From: JAZKAD01 sp040389305
Lineage (GTDB): Bacteria; Pseudomonadota; Alphaproteobacteria; Rickettsiales; Rickettsiaceae
DNA: 6,307 nt
Reading direction: 5' to 3'
Assembly (NCBI GenBank): GCA_040389305.1
Contig: JAZKAD010000054.1
Location: 1 to 6,307, forward strand
Made by a program: the position numbers and the translations under genes. The notes below the pieces were generated by a model. That model was not told the origin of the DNA. It saw only the letters and a list, made by a program, of their open reading frames with translations, and searched no databases. The first letter of the stretch is position 1, and the number at the start of each line of letters is the position of its first letter. Below are positions 6,185 through 6,307 of the stretch, in pieces.

Positions 6185-6307
6185 TTGCCCTTCAATTGGA
6201 TTGCTGAAATGATATTGTGGATGTCTATCGGATAAAGGGCCATGTCTTGATGTTTCATATATAGTAAATTAGCTTGAAGTAGGGATGATATCGTGCTATT
6301 TTCAATG
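6185..6307 (-). other. Upstream region of the hypothetical gene
   Basis: The frame of the hypothetical gene continues open from 6185 to 6268 without a standard start codon. In a second frame, ATG at 6258-6256 opens 29 codons that stop at 6169. No good Shine-Dalgarno sequence precedes that ATG. Beyond 6271 I see only AT-rich sequence with a possible TTGAAA (6305-6300, five of six -35 matches) but no -10 at the right distance. Confidence 0.35.

Noticed and set aside
1..6307. CRISPR array, tRNA or rRNA gene, insertion sequence
   Set aside because: I found no regularly spaced repeats, no tRNA cloverleaf or rRNA signature, and no transposase in either strand.

Overview
All recognisable genes in this AT-rich window lie on the minus strand, so transcription runs from high to low coordinates. 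The core content is bacterial translation and transcription machinery: rimP, nusA and infB, followed by rpmH and rnpA. The RnpA, IF-2 and NusA sequences look alphaproteobacterial. The order Rickettsiales (obligate intracellular bacteria) is my best guess, from the RnpA start and core, the low GC and the lysine/isoleucine-rich proteins. I cannot name a genus from sequence alone.

Layout in order of transcription. From about 6268 down to 5609 is an unrecognised hydrophilic protein of at least 191 residues with an unclear start. Next comes about 200 bases without a normal-sized gene. It holds the strongest Shine-Dalgarno sequence I found, placed in front of a two-codon reading frame, then a possible 12-codon frame, and it ends in a clear rho-independent terminator (5377-5400). 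Forty-eight bases further on, rimP (GTG start, 5328) begins the conserved rimP-nusA-infB cluster. rimP and nusA are 16 bases apart. nusA and infB are 117 bases apart, with a strong stem-loop directly after the nusA stop codon.

infB is one gene interrupted by an assembly gap of ten Ns (2169-2178). The flanking protein segments join within the GTPase domain, and about 51-54 bases of switch I coding sequence are missing, so the apparent break is an artefact. After infB, a near-consensus sigma-70 promoter (TTGACA, 17 bases, TATAAG) drives rpmH, a 44-codon gene, and then rnpA.

Together the genes cover 30S maturation (RimP), transcription elongation and termination control (NusA), translation initiation (IF-2), a 50S protein (L34) and the protein part of RNase P, which trims tRNA 5' ends. 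The points that most deserve a second look are the roughly 43-residue insert in RnpA with short imperfect repeats at its ends, the hairpin that covers the rnpA start codon, the stem-loop between nusA and infB, the leader-like region ahead of rimP, and the orphan gene at the right end. I see no clearly new multi-gene system here.
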